A DNA stretch of 64,000 nt from NCBI GenBank assembly GCA_039707655.1, contig CM077676.1:184818936-184882935 (forward strand), given 5' to 3'. Positions 49,225-59,671 of this stretch are shown here, piece after piece; position 1 is the first letter of the stretch; every line of letters starts with the position of its first letter. The notes under the pieces are model-generated. The model did not search any database and was not told where the DNA came from. It worked only from the letters and a program-made list of their open reading frames with translations. A program made the position numbers and the translations under genes. This stretch comes from Elymus sibiricus. Its lineage: Eukaryota; Streptophyta; Magnoliopsida; Poales; Poaceae.

Positions 49225-49500
49225 TATTTTGAACTGTGAAGCCTTTGCATGCTTGTCTGTGTTTGATGATATTCCTTGAAGCCATTCATCTGTTTACTCA
49301 TTTATCTTCATGCTTCTTGTGTTTATGTTCAATGCATGCTTGTATGTATGATGTCTATGCTTGTCATATCTGTTCATCTTATTCATAGGCTTTGCTAGTT
49401 CTCATCTTGCTTCCGCTTACTTCGAAGACATTGCCTGTTTTTGAAGCCTTTCATAAAAATCGCCTATTCACCCCCCTCTAGTCGATACCTAGCACTTTCA
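49225..49500 (+). mobile_element. Copia G LTR, part 2
   Basis: This is the remaining 3' end of the LTR begun at 2750, with the typical closing phrase CGCCTATTCACCCCCCTCTA and a terminal CTTTCA at 49495-49500. Gag coding follows at once; the expected PBS (TGGTATCAGAGC type) is missing. Confidence 0.75.
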
Positions 49501-49746
49501 CTATCCCTACTGGAAGAATAAGATGCGCATGCATCTTGAAGCCATTGACAACGACCTCTGGTATGTCATCAGGACTGGCATCCCCAAGGTCGGTGAAGGT
49601 GTCACCGCTGCTGATGTGAAGAGGTTCACGCAATTGGACTCAATTGCCAAGAACATCATCTGTGGCCATCTGACCAAAGAGCAGTATGGTCGTGTGAGTG
49701 CACTGGAGTCTACAAATCTAGTCTGGGACTGGCTCTCCAAGGTCAA
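49501..49746 (+). pseudogene. Copia G gag, 5' fragment (UBN2-type)
   Basis: The frame opens within gag (YPYWKNKMRMHLEAID), so the leader, PBS and gag N-terminus have been deleted up to the LTR. This region is the UBN2-type gag core of Copia elements, ending in WDWLSKVN where element H interrupts. It continues in frame order at 53376. Confidence 0.75.
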
Positions 49747-50431
49747 TGTCGGGAGAATTATCCGCAGCTAGACCCGGCAGTCCAAGACATGACCCGGCTA
49801 GACCAGAAGCCCCAGGCCTGGGTTATCAAGGAAACAAATTGGACCGACTCATTATGAGCTGGGAGCCTGCACGGAACCCGGCCAGGAATATCAAGACCCG
49901 GCAAGGGAAGCAAGACCCGGCGGAGGAAGCATGACCCAGCGGAGGACAGACCCGGCCTGGGTGGATTGGTGCGGGAGAGAATACAGGTGCCCGCACGGAG
50001 GAAGAACGTGGCCCAACATGGGGGTGGCCCAGCAGGCTAGTTTTGGACCATTCGAATAAGACCCGGACTAATATCCGGCTTGTAATAGAAAAGAGATTAG
50101 TTGTAGTCCTACTAGGACTCTACATGTAAGCCGGCCCTTCAACTTACATAAGGAGGGGCAAGGCAGCCCAAAAGAGGACAGGTCAGGATAGACAGACAAA
50201 TTAGTAGCTCTCGAGATAGAGGTAGCGAAACAGCACCCTTGTAATCGAGATCATCATCATCAATAGCAATCAAGCAGGATGTAGGCTTTTACCGCCACTG
50301 TGAGGGGACGAACCTGGGTAAAACTCGTGTCTCTCAATTCTGATCAACCCCATTCAAGCTACCACCTAGGTGCGATGGCCTCACCACTAAATCCTTTCAT
50401 GAGGACATCTTGCCGTGACAAAACCACGACA
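49747..50431 (+). mobile_element. Element H 5' LTR
   Basis: It runs TGTCGGGAGAATTATCC...AAAACCACGACA. The TATA-like ACTTACATAAGG lies at about 50142-50153; the 3' copy reads ACTTATATAAGG. Confidence 0.9.
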
Positions 50432-50432
50432 G

Positions 50433-50450
50433 CTGGCGCCCACCGTGGCA
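50433..50450 (+). other. Element H primer-binding site (tRNA-Lys type)
   Basis: The segment GCTGGCGCCCACCGTGGCA directly follows the LTR; TGGCGCCCACCGTGG matches the 3' end of tRNA-Lys(CUU). Confidence 0.75.
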
Positions 50451-51690
50451 ATAAAGCCGGTATCTCTATATAAGAGAGTTTGTCGTTTCGCCTCAAATTA
50501 TGTGTGGAGTCTTTATTCTTTGATCATTAGTTATTTGGGGGCTTCCAACTCATCGAGTTTAGCTATTAACATCCCTCTTAACCCGGCAAATGCCATTATA
50601 TACTTGGTTATACCTGCCTGTTGGCAAGATGCTAGTCCAAAAAGGTGACCCAGTGTACGCCTGATGAGTCAATCACAGAGGTGACCCTGAACTCATCAAA
50701 GTTAAAACATTGGTTATGTCACGCGAGAGCCGGACTTCAGAAAGCTAGGACAAACCAAAAGAGGCTAAAAAAGCCTGCTTCATGAAAGCAAATCAGACTC
50801 GAGCCTCGAAAGCCGGTCTCTATGTCGTGCCTCGAAAGCTGGCTTTTTATTTTACATTTTGCATTACTATAATTATCCTGTTATGTAGTACTTTGCATTT
50901 ATATTACAATTATTTGTACATATTGCATCTTTTTTGTAGAAACCATCCTTATCTTCAAAAAGGTTGGGTCTCGTAATTTATACTATGAAAATAAGGGCAA
51001 CATAATTCGGGGTTGCACCGCAACTATGGTATATGATTCATCCTTATACAAATCACTTGGGTTCGATACTCATCATGATTACCGGGTTGCATTGCAACCA
51101 CGGTCCGGGTTATCTGTTGATAGCAAAAACAAGCTGAAGTCACAAGACAGTGCATAAAATTGCCGGGTTGCATTGCAACCCGGCCATGGATTTCTTGCGA
51201 TATTGCGATATCACCAGTTCACCAAGACAAATTACTCAGTACTCGATGGCACTAGCAAACTATGGAGTTTTGCAACAGCTATTACAGAGCCATAGATGGG
51301 CCATTTTCAACAAGTTTTTATCTCAATGGGTTAAGAGGGCAAAATTCATTGCTGAAAGCTGGCAGCTGGATTGTCCAGGTTGATGTTTGCTTGATTCGTC
51401 TCAGCATCAGTGGTTGCCGGCCTTTATATTTCAAGTGTCGAGCCTCGAAAGCCGACCTTTATTTGGTTAAGCTGCAACTCCAGTCAAGGATTCATATTGA
51501 GCAATCAACATAACAAGTTTTGAGGATGATCTTTTGGCACAAACATTTCAAAAGTGCATGATGGCACTGCCAGATAAAGCAACAAGTCCTGCTCTTTCAA
51601 CTCGGCAATTTCTGAGCCGGCTTTTGTCAATAGAGCCTGCATAAATAAGAATCAAGGTTATATAACTTCTTCAACAGTCCCAAATCGCTG
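50451..51690 (+). other. Element H interior, non-coding
   Basis: Only short frames are seen and none resembles a known protein. Short phrases recur: GCCTCGAAAGCCGG (about 50805, 50830, 51440) and CCGGGTTGCATTGCAACC (about 51082 and 51163). I see nothing else. Confidence 0.6.
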
Positions 51691-52260
51691 CAAGCTTGTG
51701 ACCCGACACTTGGGGGCTACATCATATGATGTTATTCTTTTCAAAGGAGAAGTACATGTAAGTCCCGAGTCGTTGCAGGCATACGACCCGGCTCTTGGGG
51801 GCTACACTACTCAGTTCAAGATTTACAAATTTTATAAAAAGTCCCAAGTCACTGCAGGCATGTGACCCGACACTTGGGGGCTACAGCGTTCAGTTGTTTA
51901 AACAGATCATAAGGTCCAAATTGAAGACCCGGCCCATCACACACTGATGAGCCGACCCTTGGGGGCTACACATGTGAAATGCAAAACATTCAGTTTATGA
52001 CTGGCGACTCAGATGAACAACCTGGATTTCTTCAAAGTTGCAACATTTATATTTAAGCAAGTCTTAAGCTATCACTATGTTCTGCTCTTAAGACTTGGGG
52101 GCTACACTGGCTGAAGTTTTATAAGTATAAGACAATTACAAGTCCCAGGTTGCTGCAGGCAAGACAACCCGGCACTTGGGGGCTACACAGTCAAGATATT
52201 ATTTCTATGCAAAGCACCAAGTCATCATGAACTGATAAACTCGGAGCTTGGGGGCTACAG
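51690..52260 (+). repeat. PPT-like repeat array in element H
   Basis: Seven loosely spaced copies of CTTGGGGGCTACA (about 51709, 51796, 51874, 51957, 52096, 52173 and 52248) sit in an imperfect unit of about 80 bp that also carries a CAAGTCxxxAGTCxCTGCAGGC-like phrase and GACCCGGC. The true PPT at 52673-52685 (CCTGGGGGCTAA) is the same motif. Confidence 0.8.
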
Positions 52261-52685
52261 GTAATATGGAGATAAAAAAAGAAGAAGAGGAGGAACATCT
52301 TCAAAGCTCTCAGTTTTGATCGAGCTGGGTTTCATGTTCTTAGTGGAAGAATTTGCAATAGTTTATCTACTCCAAGCTATTCATAGGAAGCATTGAAAGC
52401 TGGCTCAGCATCATATGGATTCCATATTTCCAATATTTTAATCAAGCCGAAGCACTAGAAGACCGACTCAAATGTCAGATGGGTTATTTTTCTACTATTT
52501 TTCTACGTGGAAGAAGCATCAGCAAGTTGATTCTGAAGCCAGCCTGTTGACATGACAAAGAGACCCAGATTTTTGAGGAGCCGTTTCATTGAGTAAGCTG
52601 GCTAGTTGAGTGAGCGCCTTAACACATTGATTATTCTTATTTCAGGAGCTTAGCATGAATAAATTCAAGCTAACCTGGGGGCTAA

Positions 52686-53370
52686 TATCGGGAGAATTAC
52701 CCGCGGCTAGACCCGGCACTCCAAGACATGACCCGGTTAGACCAGAAGGCTAAGGCCCAGGTTATCGAGGAAACAAATTGGACTGGCTCATTATGAGCTG
52801 GGAGCCTGCACGGACCCCGGCCAGGAATATCAAGACCCGGCAAGGGAAGCAAGACCCGGCGGAGGAAGCATGACCTGACGGAGGATAGACCTGGCCTGGG
52901 TGGATTGGTGCGGGAGAGAATACGGGTGCCCACATGGAGGAAGAATGTGGCCCAACATGGGGTGGCCCAGCAGGCCAGTTTTGGACTGTTCGAATAATAC
53001 CCGGACTAATATCCGGCTTGTAATAGAAAAGAGATTAGTTGTAGTCCTACTAGGACTCTACATGTAAGCCGGCCCCTTCAACTTATATAAGGAGGGACAA
53101 GGCACCCCAAAAGAGGACAGGTCGGGATAGACAGACAAATTAGTAGCTCTCGAGATAGAGGTAGCGAAACAGCACCCTTGTAATTGAGATCATCATCATC
53201 AATAGCAATCAAGCAAGATGTAGGCTTTTACCTCCACCGTGAGGAACCGAACCTGGGTAAAACTCGTGTCTCTCGATTCCGATCAACCCCATTCAATCTA
53301 CCACCTAGGTGCAATGGCCTCACCACTAAATCCTTTCACGAGGACATCTTGCCGTGACAAAACCACGACA
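52686..53370 (+). mobile_element. Element H 3' LTR
   Basis: The first bases read TATCGGGAG (TG changed to TA) and the end is ACCACGACA. The TATA box TATATAA is at 53084-53090. GTCAA duplication follows. Confidence 0.9.
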
Positions 53371-53375
53371 GTCAA

Positions 53376-55302
53376 CGAGGGCGTCTCATCGCAGCCAGAC
53401 TCCCGAATCGATGTTCTTCACAATCTCTTCAACCACTTCAAGAGGCTCAAAAATGAAAATGTTCAGCTCACCTTCGATCATCTTACTGATATCACCAATG
53501 AGCTTCATGCTCTCGGCGCCACTGACATCACCAAGCATGAAGTTGTGAAGAAGCTATTGAGATCTCTTGATAGTTTGTTTGACACCTTATCACTGATGAT
53601 TCAAGAGCGCTCTGATTTCAAGCAATTGGACCCTGCCGATATACTTGAGAGGCTCAATATTCATGAATTCCAACTATCTAAGAAGAGAGATATCTATGGT
53701 CCTAGCTATGGACGTACCCGTGCTCTGAAAGCAAAGGTTGTATCTTCATCTGAAGACTCTGGCCGTTGTTCCGATGGCCCTGGAGACATTGGTAGAAAAC
53801 TTGCAATGCTTGTAAAGAAGTTCCATAAGTTCACCAAGAAAAATCGCTTCGGAAAGTCTTCAAAGTATGATTCCAAGAAGGCTGAGGCTTCCACTCGTGA
53901 CTACAAGAACAGAACTTGCCACAAATGCAAGAAGTCAGGCCACTACATGGCATAATGTCCTCAATGGGAAAAGGAATCAAAGAAGAAGAAGAAGAGCAAG
54001 GACTATGACTCTGATGAGAAGAAGAAGAAGTACTCAAAGTCTTCATCAAAGGCTTCATCGCACAAAAGAAGTTCCTCCAGCAAAGCTTGTGCATTGATCG
54101 GCAAGGAAATGGATTCAGAGGAGGAGTCTGCTTTAGAGGAGGTGATGGAGGAGTTAGATTCAAGCATGGCAAGCCTGGCTTTGGCTTCAACATTCGTCGC
54201 CAAGTCCATCTTCAGCAATGAAGACAATGGTTACGTCACCGACACTAAGGACGACGATGACGATGACTCTGCTCCTACCTACTGCTTCATGGCAAGAGGC
54301 GCTAAGGTAACATCTCACGCTGCCTACTTTGAAACCTCAAGTGAAGATGACTCTGAATGTGAATCCAAACCTATCTATAAGACACTTGCTAAAATTGCAA
54401 CTGAGCAACAAACTGCTATGGAAAAGATTCAAAAACTGCTAGACAAAAGCGATGATTTGTTGGACGAGGAAATGAATCAAAGTCAATCCTTAATTGAAGA
54501 CATAAAAAATCTTCAAGTTAAGTATGACGAGCTCCTAAGTCGTCATGATACCCTCTCAGTTGTTCATGAGAAGCTCTCCTATGAATATCTTCAAAGGAAG
54601 CAAGAGCTTGAGAAGCTGAGAGCGTCTCATGATGATGTTTGAACTGAAAACGATTCACTACTCACTCAGTAGACCAGTACTGCTCAGGATGAATTTGTGC
54701 CACCTTGCTTGAAATGCCTTGAGCGTGATAATGCTAATTCTTCTACTGAGTGTTCCACTATTTCTGAATCTACAATATCTTCAACTGTTGGTGTGGCAAC
54801 TAACCCCTCATCTGAGGAAGCCACTGCTATTACTGATGATAATGCTAGGTTGAAGACATTGCTTGAGACAGGCATGTATAAGAGTCTCAAAGGGCATCAG
54901 ACTCTTTGTGATGTCCTCAAGAAACAGATCCTGAACAGAAACCCTAGGAAAGAGGGCATAGGCTTCGAAATAAACATGAATGTTGAAGGTACATATTGGA
55001 AACCTGAGCTTGGGTTGCTGCAACAGGACCCCCAATAGGCCCATCCACATTATCTGGCTATACCTGTGCTGACCCCATCATCATTGATGAGTCCTTTGAC
55101 TCAAACTATAAACTGTTCAAAAACCAGAATGGTGAAGTGTTTGCCAGGTTTATTGGAACTAACTTCAGGAATGGTTCACCCATGAAGAAGATCTGGGTTC
55201 CCAAAAGTCTTCTGGAAAGGCTTCCCGTGAATTTCATCATGACACCACCAGGGAAGAAGATAAACCCCAGACCAAAAGCTTCATATGGACCAAAGTCTTC
55301 AT
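53376..55302 (+). pseudogene. Copia G gag, 3' part, with zinc knuckle and coiled-coil tail
   Basis: It resumes gag after element H (codons for EGVSSQPDSRIDVLHN). The UBN2-type core ends near 53700. A CCHC knuckle, CHKCKKSGHYMA-stop-C, is at about 53919-53958 and is split by TAA at 53953-53955. A Lys/Ser/Glu-rich stretch and a long acidic coiled-coil tail follow, as in SIRE-lineage gag proteins. More stops occur at 54640-54642, about 54670 and 55036-55038. The last codons before element E (NGSPMKKIWVPKSLLERLPV) fit the zone between gag and protease. It is interrupted by E at 55303; pol lies outside the window. Confidence 0.75.
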
Positions 55303-56859
55303 TGATACATCTCCAACATATCTATAATTTTTGATTGTTCCATGCTATTATAGTATCAATCTTGGATGTTTTTATATGCAATTATATATCATTTTTTGGG
55401 ACTAACCTATTAACCTAGTGCCCAGTGCCAGTTGCTGTTTTCTGCTTGTTTTTGGTTTTTCAGAAAATCAGTACCAAACGAAGTCCAAATGCCACAAAAC
55501 TTTTTAGAGATTTTTTTCTGGACAAAAGAGACCCTGGAGACTTAGAGAGGAGGCCAGAAGGTTCACGAAGCTTCCACAAGGCAACATGGCGCAGCCCCAG
55601 GGGGGCGAGCCCTGATGCCTTGTGGGGCCCTCGTGGCTCCGTTTGACCTAATTCCACTTCTATAAATCAAATATTGGGAAACCAATAGAGAGCCACCCTG
55701 AATAACTTTTATGCCACCGCAAGCCTCTGTTCTTCCGCGATCCCATCTGGAGTCCTTTTCCGATACTCTGCCGGAGGGGGAATCGATCACGGAGGGCTTC
55801 TACATCAACCTTGCTGCCCTTCCGATGATGTGTGAGTAGTTTACCATAGACCTACATGTCCATAGCTAGTAGCTAGATGGCTTCTTCTCTCTCTTTGATC
55901 TTCAATACCATGTTCTCCTCGATGTTCTTGGAGTTCTATCCGATGTAATCTTCTTTTGCGGTGTGTTTGTTGGGATCCGATGAATTGTGACTTTATGATC
56001 AGATTATTCATGAGATATATTTGAGTCTTCTCTGAACTCTATTATGCATGATTATTATAACTTTGTATTTCTCTCCGATCTATCGATTTGGTTTGGCCTA
56101 CTAGATTGATTTATCTTGCAATGGGAGAGGTGCTTTGTGATGGGTTCAATCTTGCGGTGCTTAATCCCAGTGACAGAAGGGGACATGACACGTATTTGTA
56201 TTGTTGCCATTAAGGATAAAAATATGGGGTTTAATCATATTGCATGAGTTTACTTTGTCTACATCATGTCATCTTCTTAAGGCGTTACTCTGTTTCATAC
56301 TTAATACCCTAGATGCATGCTGAATAGCGGTCGATGGGTGGAGTAATAGTAGTAGATGCAGGCAGGAGTCGGTCTACTTGTCTCGGATGTGATGCCTATA
56401 TACATGATCATTGCCGTGATTCCGTCATAATTATTTGCTTTTCTATCAATTGCCCAACAGTAATTTGTTTACCCACCGTATGCTATGTGTTCGAGAGAGA
56501 AGCCTCTAGTGAAAACTATGACCCCCGGGTCTACTTTATCATATATTAAAAACCTAAAAATACCTTGTTGCAATTTATTTACTTTTATTTTATTTAGTAT
56601 TTTAGTTTATCTATCTACCACTATCAGATTTAATCCTTGCAAATAACCGCTAAGAGGATTGACAACCCTCTTATTTGTATTGGGTGCAAGTGTTTGCTTT
56701 TGTGTGTGCAGATGCGCTTAACGGGATTTTGCTTGGTTCTCCTATTGGACTGATAACCTTGGTTCTTAACTGAGGGAAATACTTATCTCTACTATACTGC
56801 ATCATCCTCTCATCTTCGAGGAAATACCAACGCAGTCTACAAGTAGCAGGAAGAATTTC

Positions 56860-56877
56860 TGGCGCCGTTGCTGGGGA
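56860..56877 (+). other. Element E primer-binding site (tRNA-Asp type)
   Basis: TGGCGCCGTTGCTGGGGA lies 11 bases after the LTR and has one mismatch to tRNA-Asp. Confidence 0.8.
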
Positions 56878-57041
56878 GACATCATCAGAATTACCAAGTA
56901 CCTTCGCACAAACTATCATCCACTTGCATTTATTTTATTTGCCTTTTTATTTGCATTTGCCTCTCATTTTCATCTCCCCCATTTCTAATTTTTTTTACAA
57001 AAACACAAAAATATTTTTATTTGCTTGTTTGCCTCGTCGCT

Positions 57042-57565
57042 ATGACTAGTTTTACCATCCCTCCTTTGTCTCCGGACTTTGAAGTTCTTTACTTCAAACA
57101 GAAACAAGGAGATAATTTTAAAGATGCTTGGTACAGGATAATTGAATCTTATCGTGTTTGCACCATAAAAGGGGATATGAAAATTTTGTTGCGAAACTAT
57201 TATGTAGGGCTAACTATGCCAAATAGACAACTCTTGGACTTTGCTACCAAAGGAAATTTTATTGACAGTGATCCTAATACTGCTTATGAATTAATAGAGG
57301 GAATAGTGGGAACCCCACCCTTGCAAAAAGGATCTAATTATACTCAAGAAGGGATACAAATTTTGGAAAAGCTAGGTGACATACAAAAAAATTTGGTGGA
57401 GTTACAAAATTCTAATGAACCTCCTAAAAATGTTAGTGGTAACCTCAATCGCATGAATAATCTCCTCCCTATTTGTAACAAGAAGTTAGACACTTTAGAT
57501 AGTAAAATTGCCTTATTTTTTGAAAGTAATGGGAAGCGTAAGAGCCTCCCGGGTTCGAAACCAAC
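57042..57565 (+). pseudogene. Element E gag, N-terminal part (Athila type)
   Basis: The ATG at 57042 (MTSFTIPPLSPDFEVLYF) opens a frame without stops until the insertion of F at 57566. The segment DAWYRIIESYRVCTIKGD and LLRNYYVGLTMPNRQLLDFA is the gag domain layout of Athila-lineage elements, followed by the ANG/ELIEGI-type region and a Lys/Asn-rich linker. The gene is truncated here only by insertion; it may continue beyond the window. Confidence 0.75.
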
Positions 57566-58489
57566 TGTCGTGGGAGACAACTATCTATGGGACTGAACGA
57601 GTCCCTTTGCGATTCGGCTCAGGGGACATGCATGGGACAAAGAGCAGGTTTTTAGTAAGTGCAAGAACACGCGGGGGATTTATCCTGGTTCGGGCCACTA
57701 TGAGCGTACAACCCTACTCCTGCTCTGTGGTTGATCGTATATGAACTCTGGTTACAGGGAGTGCAGTTTTCCGGCAAGGTGCTCGAGAAAGTGCAGCTAC
57801 GGCGTGTAATTGAGCTGGGTGTCGACCATTCTAGCTGTAGCCGTGGGCCTCCTTTTATAGGCCAAGGGGTTACCACAATGGCTAATACGGTCATTACAGA
57901 GTGTGAACAGTGACTTGCACCGTCATCACGTCTATCTTCCAACGGGGTAAGACAAACACATTTAATGCACCGTTAGGTGCTACGTTGGGGAGGCGAGGCC
58001 TTGGGCAGAAGATTTGTACCACCGGTCCTGGCGCCCTCCTGTATTCTCGACACATCCCAGGGACGGGTGTCCTTAAAGTTAACCTTGGTGTGGCGTGCTG
58101 ACACGTGCCTTGGCTGGCTGTGTTGACTACCTGCCCGCTCGACACCTAGCATGCGAGCCTATCTGGTCGATGGTGAGGTGGAGCGGTAACAAGACAGAAC
58201 AAGCCTGCTGGCACGGGACTTGCCGGGCCTTGCTTGCCGGCAAGGGAGCTTGCCGGCAATCATAGCCTCGGTCTTCACCTTGCCAGGACGGAACTTGCCG
58301 GCAAGGATAGCGTCAATCTTCAGTACGAGAATAGTACTTCTCGATGACCTGCCTTGAGGTCTTCTTCACGGTCTTGGTGTTGAGTCTTAAGCTCTAATTA
58401 TCCTATATCAGGCCCTTGCCAGAAGGGAGGCCACTACTGCCTGTGCACAAGTCTGGGTACGAGGGCACCCATGTCTTAGTACACCGACA
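57566..58489 (-). mobile_element. Element F 3' LTR and PPT
   Basis: Minus-strand ends are TGTCGGTGTACTAAGACATG and GTCTCCCACGACA (924 bp). Palindromes CTTGCCGGCAAG occur at 58233-58244 and 58294-58305, with a shorter one at 58249-58259. The PPT GGCCCAGGGGCTCC-like run is at 58490-58507. The right end is inferred from the TG/CA match and the PPT because the partner LTR is not visible. Confidence 0.7.
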
Positions 58490-58842
58490 GGAGCCCCTGG
58501 GCCTGGGCCACACGCGCATGCGAGGCATCGTTGGGCTAGGCCCAAATAGTGCACAGGCGGCGCATGGCAGAGGATAACTGTCATAATCTTCTCTTTTACC
58601 GCACCCGCCCACGATGCGCATTAAATGTGGGTGTGGGAGAGGTGGAGCGAAGCGGCGGCAGGAGGTGGAGCGTCTGAAAAGCGTACCCACGTAGGACAAA
58701 AAAGAGCCAGCCCTCGCGCCTTCCCCATAAAAAGGAAAAACATGGAGGGTGCTGCTCATTTCGCCAGACTTCTCACATCTCCTTCCTCGATTTCTGCCAT
58801 TAAGGGAGGCGAGGCGGCAGGAAGAGTAATCCCCCTAGGGCG

Positions 58843-58850
58843 CTATAAGA
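58843..58850 (+). promoter_or_regulatory. TATA-like box of element F antisense gene
   Basis: CTATAAGAG-type box (58843-58851) lies about 110 bp before the ATG at 58955, the same spacing as in A and B. Confidence 0.5.
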
Positions 58851-58954
58851 GAGGGTGGGGGGAGTGGCAATATTCCCCACCCATCTTCTGCCTTTGCCAT
58901 TCTCCTCCTCCAACTTTTCATTCATCCTTGCTTTCCTTGAGGTCTATCGCTGTG

Positions 58955-59619
58955 ATGGCGAGGGGTGGAGGTCGAGTCCGTGCATCTGCTTCCGCCTTGA
59001 GGGTCCCCTCTCGGGGCCGGACGTGTTCCTCGGTGGTCGTCATGAGCGCCAGCCCTAGCGCCCACAGCAGAGCCGCCTCCCGTGGCCGTGGAGGGCGCGG
59101 TTCCCGTGGACGAGGTGGGCGTGGCGGACGTGGTGGGGTGGCTGCCCTTCCTCCTCAGCCGGAAGCCCGCATGGCGGTGACGGCACATGAGTCCCACACG
59201 GCGGTGGCAGCGCACGAGTTTGTCGTGGGGTTACGCCACCGGCTTCATAGTTGGCTCCTGCTCCCGGACCCCTTTGCGAGGGTGATGGAGAGCAGCAGGC
59301 CCTCGGGCCTGTGGCTACAGGCGGATGGCTGTTGCAACAGCCCCTCATGGGTGGTGGCAGAGTTCTCCATCGCCGGCTCTCTGTTCCTGACGCGGGGGTG
59401 GAAGTCGTTCGCCCGCTCCCGTGGTCTAGGGCAGGGGGAGCTTCTCCAGTTTAGGTACAATGGAGCTACCACACTCTTCGTGAGTTCTTCGGGGTCTCTG
59501 GCGGCCGCATCGAATGCTGCGCTGAAAGTGAGAGTAGCAGCGGCACTGACTCCACCAGCGAGAGCGAGAGCGACGAAAGCTCCTCGCGTATCAAGGGCGA
59601 AGGCGACGACTCCGACTAG
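58955..59619 (+). pseudogene. Element F antisense gene: B3-type DNA-binding domain protein
   Basis: The ATG at 58955 opens an N-terminal region rich in Gly-Arg repeats (RGRGGRGSRGRGGRG, about residues 45-62) and then a roughly 90-residue domain (about 59215-59485). That domain fits the plant B3 fold pattern: LLLPDPFARVME, then LWLQADG, SWVVAEF, SGSLFLTRGWKSFARSRGL-like core and ELLQFRYNGATTLFV. After about 59483 the current frame becomes Ala/Arg-rich, but the next frame gives a Ser/Glu/Asp-rich tail ending in TAG at 59617-59619. A one-base loss near 59482 is the likely cause. B3 proteins bind DNA in plant nuclei; whether this one binds anything is inference. It lies opposite to pol, in the slot used by Transposase_28 genes in A, B and D. 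Confidence 0.6.
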
Positions 59620-59671
59620 GCGCATAGTATTTCCCCAGTCGAATCTTGAAGATGAGCCGTGCTCCACCTAG

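Larger units (their letters stand above)
49747..53370 (+). mobile_element. Element H: non-autonomous LTR retrotransposon
   Basis: The target duplication is GTCAA (49742-49746, 53371-53375). The LTRs are 685 bp each (49747-50431, 52686-53370), with about thirty differences by eye. A tRNA-Lys type PBS follows the first LTR, and a PPT ACCTGGGGGCTAA (52673-52685) precedes the second. The 2.25-kb interior encodes no recognisable protein. The motif GACCCGGC recurs through the LTRs and interior. It needs all proteins from another element; its partner is not identified here. Confidence 0.9.
55303..57565 (+). mobile_element. Element E: Athila-lineage element, 5' part
   Basis: The LTR is at 55303-56848 (TGATACATCTCCAACA...AGTAGCA, 1546 bp), a tRNA-Asp type PBS at 56860-56877 and gag from 57042. 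The element is cut by F at 57566 and its remainder is outside the window. The flanking TTCAT (55298-55302) is the likely target duplication but cannot be checked. The LTR start is related to that of element C, with CG replaced by CA in the hairpin (TACATC...ACATATC). Confidence 0.8.

Noticed and set aside
58403..58759. Possible host gene on the minus strand near the F LTR
   Set aside because: It crosses the LTR/PPT boundary of F and has no recognisable domain.
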